NCBI GenBank assembly: GCA_002150815.3
Contig: NDFF03000011.1
Location: 124,001-188,000 of the forward strand
Source: Grammothele lineata
Lineage: Eukaryota; Basidiomycota; Agaricomycetes; Polyporales; Polyporaceae
Length of the DNA stretch: 64,000 nucleotides
Direction: 5' to 3'
Part shown: positions 61,613 to 64,000 of the stretch, one piece after another
Layout: each line of letters starts with the position of its first letter
Position numbering within the stretch: the first letter of the stretch is position 1
Position numbers and translations under genes: made by a program
The notes under the pieces: generated by a model
Told to the model about the DNA's origin: nothing
Seen by the model: the letters and a program-made list of their open reading frames with translations, nothing else
Databases searched by the model: none

Positions 61613-64000
61613 TCAGATGTCGGCCCAGCTCGCCACCCAAGAGAAACCGTTGAACTCGGCCTGGTCGCGCGACGAGAGCTGGGTGTGCACCGGCGTCAGC
61701 GTTGGCTGCTCCTTCGTGAACTCTTCGTCGAAGTTGCTCGTATCCGCAGAGCCGTTCTGTGCGAGGTGCAGCATGTCAGCATCTTGACTGATGTCGGATG
61801 GGAGAAGCATGTATAGATACGCACGATCTGGGGGAAGTACGGTGGCGGGATGCGCTTGTGCAGCACATCGTCAAAGTTCACATCCTTGAAGAACGGATGT
61901 CTCTTGATCTCCTCCGCGTCGCCCTTGCCGGAACCAAGCCGCCGGTTCGGGTCACGAGTCAGGAGCTGTAGTATGCAGAGGCCCTTATTGAGCACCCCGG
62001 TTTCACATTGAGAGGAAACACCGAATTTAGCGCACCTTTTGCAAGATCGAGACAGCATCACGGGGCATCGTGATCGGGTAAAGCGGCTCGTCCTCCAGGA
62101 TGGCGTCGAAAATTTCGTCCTCGTCGTCACCGCGGAACGGAGACTGCCCGAGGAGCATCTCGTACATGAGGACGCCGAACGCCCACCAGTCGACTGCGCG
62201 ACCGTACCGCTGCTCGAGCAAGATCTAGGACGTATCATCGTGAGTACGCAAAAACGGGGAGGTCTCCTGTCTTTTGGGCGTACCTCGGGCGCCATGAACT
62301 CGGGCGTACCACAGAACGTGCTCGTAGTGGACCCGAACCACATCTCCTCTTTGCACAAACCGTAATCAGCCACCTTGACGTGGCCCTCGACAGTCAACAG
62401 GATGTTGTCCAGCTTCAAGTCGCTATGTGCGGGCATCTTATTGTAAGCTCCCAATAAAAAAGATAAAGAAACACTATCGCTCACCGATAGATAATGCCGT
62501 TCGCGTGGAAGTACTCGAGCGCGAGCAGCACTTCCGACGCGTAGAACTTGGCCTGGCGGAGCGAGAACTGCTTGCGCTGGATGTGCAGCATGAGGTCACC
62601 GCCGGAGACGTACTCCATGACGAAGTAGACGCGCGTCTCGGTCTGGAAACATGAGTGCAACCCGAGCAGGAACGGATGCCGCTCGCGCGCGGCGGTCATG
62701 AACACCCGCTTTTCTGAGCGAGTACTGGTAGGACACGGATTCGGTAGTCAGCATCATCGTCATAGTCGTCATCGTCGGCCGAAACGCGAGGAGCGGGACC
62801 GGTGCGGCGCGTGCGGAAGACACACGGAAAAGCACGCAAACCGACTGGGGCCAGGGAAGGGAGGTCACACGACACGCACCTTTCCACCTCGTCGTTGTCG
62901 ATGATGAACTCCTTCTTGAGCACCTTGATAGCGTACAGGTTGTTCGTCTTCTTCTCCTCCGCGAGCATGACCTTTCCGAAGTTTCCCTTGCCGAGCACAG
63001 CGAGGAAGTTGAAGTCGTCCAGGCCGACCTTGCGCTTCGGCGCGCGGGGCGGGGGCGGCCGCTGCTGCTGCATCATCGCCTGCTGCTGGGCGACGGGCCC
63101 CGGCGGGAGCGACGGCTGCCGGTCCCCGGACGCCATGCGTGGCGGCATACCCGCCGGAGCGGCCACGGCGGGGGGAGGGGCCTGCTTCTGCGGCAAAGGC
63201 GGTGGCGCCTGCTGTGACACCTCTTTCAGCACGCTACAGCCGGAAAGCCACCCCAAAGGAGACCTACCTGGTACGCGTCGGGCATTTGGGGCGGCATGTC
63301 GTACCCTGGAGGCGGGCCGGTGCGGGCCGGGATCTGCTGGTGCGGCTCCGTAGGGAACGGCGGGACCATGCCCGGACGCGCTCCCTTGCCAGGCTGAGGC
63401 TGTGGGGGGAACTGGCCTGGGGGCAGACCTTGCTGCATGCGCGGGTCTGGCGGGGGAGGCTCCTGGCGCATGTACCCGTAGTCGGGCATCTGCTGCTGGG
63501 GGCTCTCCGCGAGCGTCATCTGCTCCATCTGTTCGACCGGTAGCTGCATCTGCATATCCGGCTGGGGTGGGGGGTACTGTTGCTGTGGCGAGACGCGAGG
63601 TGGCCCTGCCGGCGCTGTGGTCTGGCGCCGCTTCTGTTCTTCCTTGCGGCGGGAGACTTCGCGGGCCTCCTTGAGTAGCATGTTCGCGGTCTCCATAGAC
63701 ATGCCGCAGAAGTCAGGGACGAGGTGTGCACAGTTCGCGTGGCAGGTGATGTCGCATTCCGTGCACCGTCGAGCGTTCTTGCGGCCGAGGGGGAGCATGT
63801 AACCACAGTGGCAGCACCAGTTGGCACCGATGTTGTTGATGGGTTCGAACCGGTGGGGGATGCGGTGGTTGATCTTGTCTGCGTCATCTTCCTATATACG
63901 AGGAGATGCAGGTAGACAGGTAAGAAGGGCGTCAGATGGAGGCGGACATAATGCCACTTACGCCTGTATTTGACTTCGATATACACTTGGTGACGACATT
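61613..64000 (-). CDS. PKC1: Protein kinase C (fungal Pkc1/Pck type), C-terminal part; 5' end outside window
   Basis: The gene runs off the right edge; the stop is TGA 61613-61615. From right to left: a C1 zinc domain ([40 protein letters not shown]), a Gln/Pro-rich linker (about 63290-63640), a second linker, and an AGC kinase domain starting [20 protein letters not shown] with [68 protein letters not shown] and the C-terminal FNGFSWVAS hydrophobic motif. DYG in place of DFG is normal for fungal PKC. Pkc1 acts downstream of Rho1 in the cell-wall integrity pathway at the plasma membrane. The HR1 and C2 regions would lie beyond the window. Confidence 0.93.

Overview
This window looks like nuclear DNA of a basidiomycete fungus, most likely an agaricomycete and perhaps a polypore. 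The reasons are dense, short introns (about 45-80 bp) inside almost every gene, GC-rich coding DNA, closely packed genes on both strands, fungal-only proteins (V-ATPase c', DASH subunit Dad1, Mor2/Pag1, fungal-type PKC with a DYG motif) and mushroom-specific membrane families (DUF6533/DUF6534 type). No tRNA, rRNA or CRISPR array was found.

Layout. The left edge (1-2488) holds a decayed DUF6534-like membrane gene and otherwise nothing recognisable. From 2489 to 19645 there is a run of ordinary genes: a Sec14/CRAL-TRIO lipid-transfer protein, an unknown zinc-ribbon-like protein, V-ATPase subunit d, an alpha/beta hydrolase, an unknown protein with a nucleotidyltransferase-like motif, a ZCCHC10-type zinc knuckle/SR protein, V-ATPase proteolipid c', the spliceosomal DEAH helicase Prp2 and a questin-oxidase-like oxygenase. 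Between 19.7 and 24.4 kb lies an accessory island: a broken retroelement (zinc-finger gag-like ORF plus truncated reverse transcriptase, DIRS-like in appearance), then a gene with the bacterial plasmid pRiA4b ORF-3 domain. From 25.2 to 52.5 kb follow a DUF6533-type membrane protein, the 8-kb morphogenesis gene Mor2/Pag1 (Furry), DAHP synthase, Tim9, a PrxQ/BCP peroxiredoxin, a 4CL-like acyl-CoA ligase, the splicing factor Cwf19 and the spindle-checkpoint kinase Mps1.

From 52.8 to 60.5 kb two mobile-DNA events stand out. A second pRiA4b ORF-3-like gene carries a 621-bp TA-flanked inverted-repeat element in its first exon. A compact LTR retroelement (TRIM type, three identical 186-bp LTRs and two 107-bp interiors, 5-bp target duplication) sits in the promoter region shared by POL12 and DAD1. 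Around these are a CitE-like lyase, DNA polymerase alpha subunit B (Pol12), Dad1, and the C-terminal part of protein kinase C, which runs off the right edge.

The genes do not form one pathway. Recurrent themes are V-ATPase (two subunits 5 kb apart), pre-mRNA splicing (Prp2, Cwf19), and chromosome segregation/replication (Mps1, Dad1, Pol12). The most interesting material is the mobile DNA and the pair of pRiA4b ORF-3-like genes. All functions are inferred by reading the translations; no database search was run.
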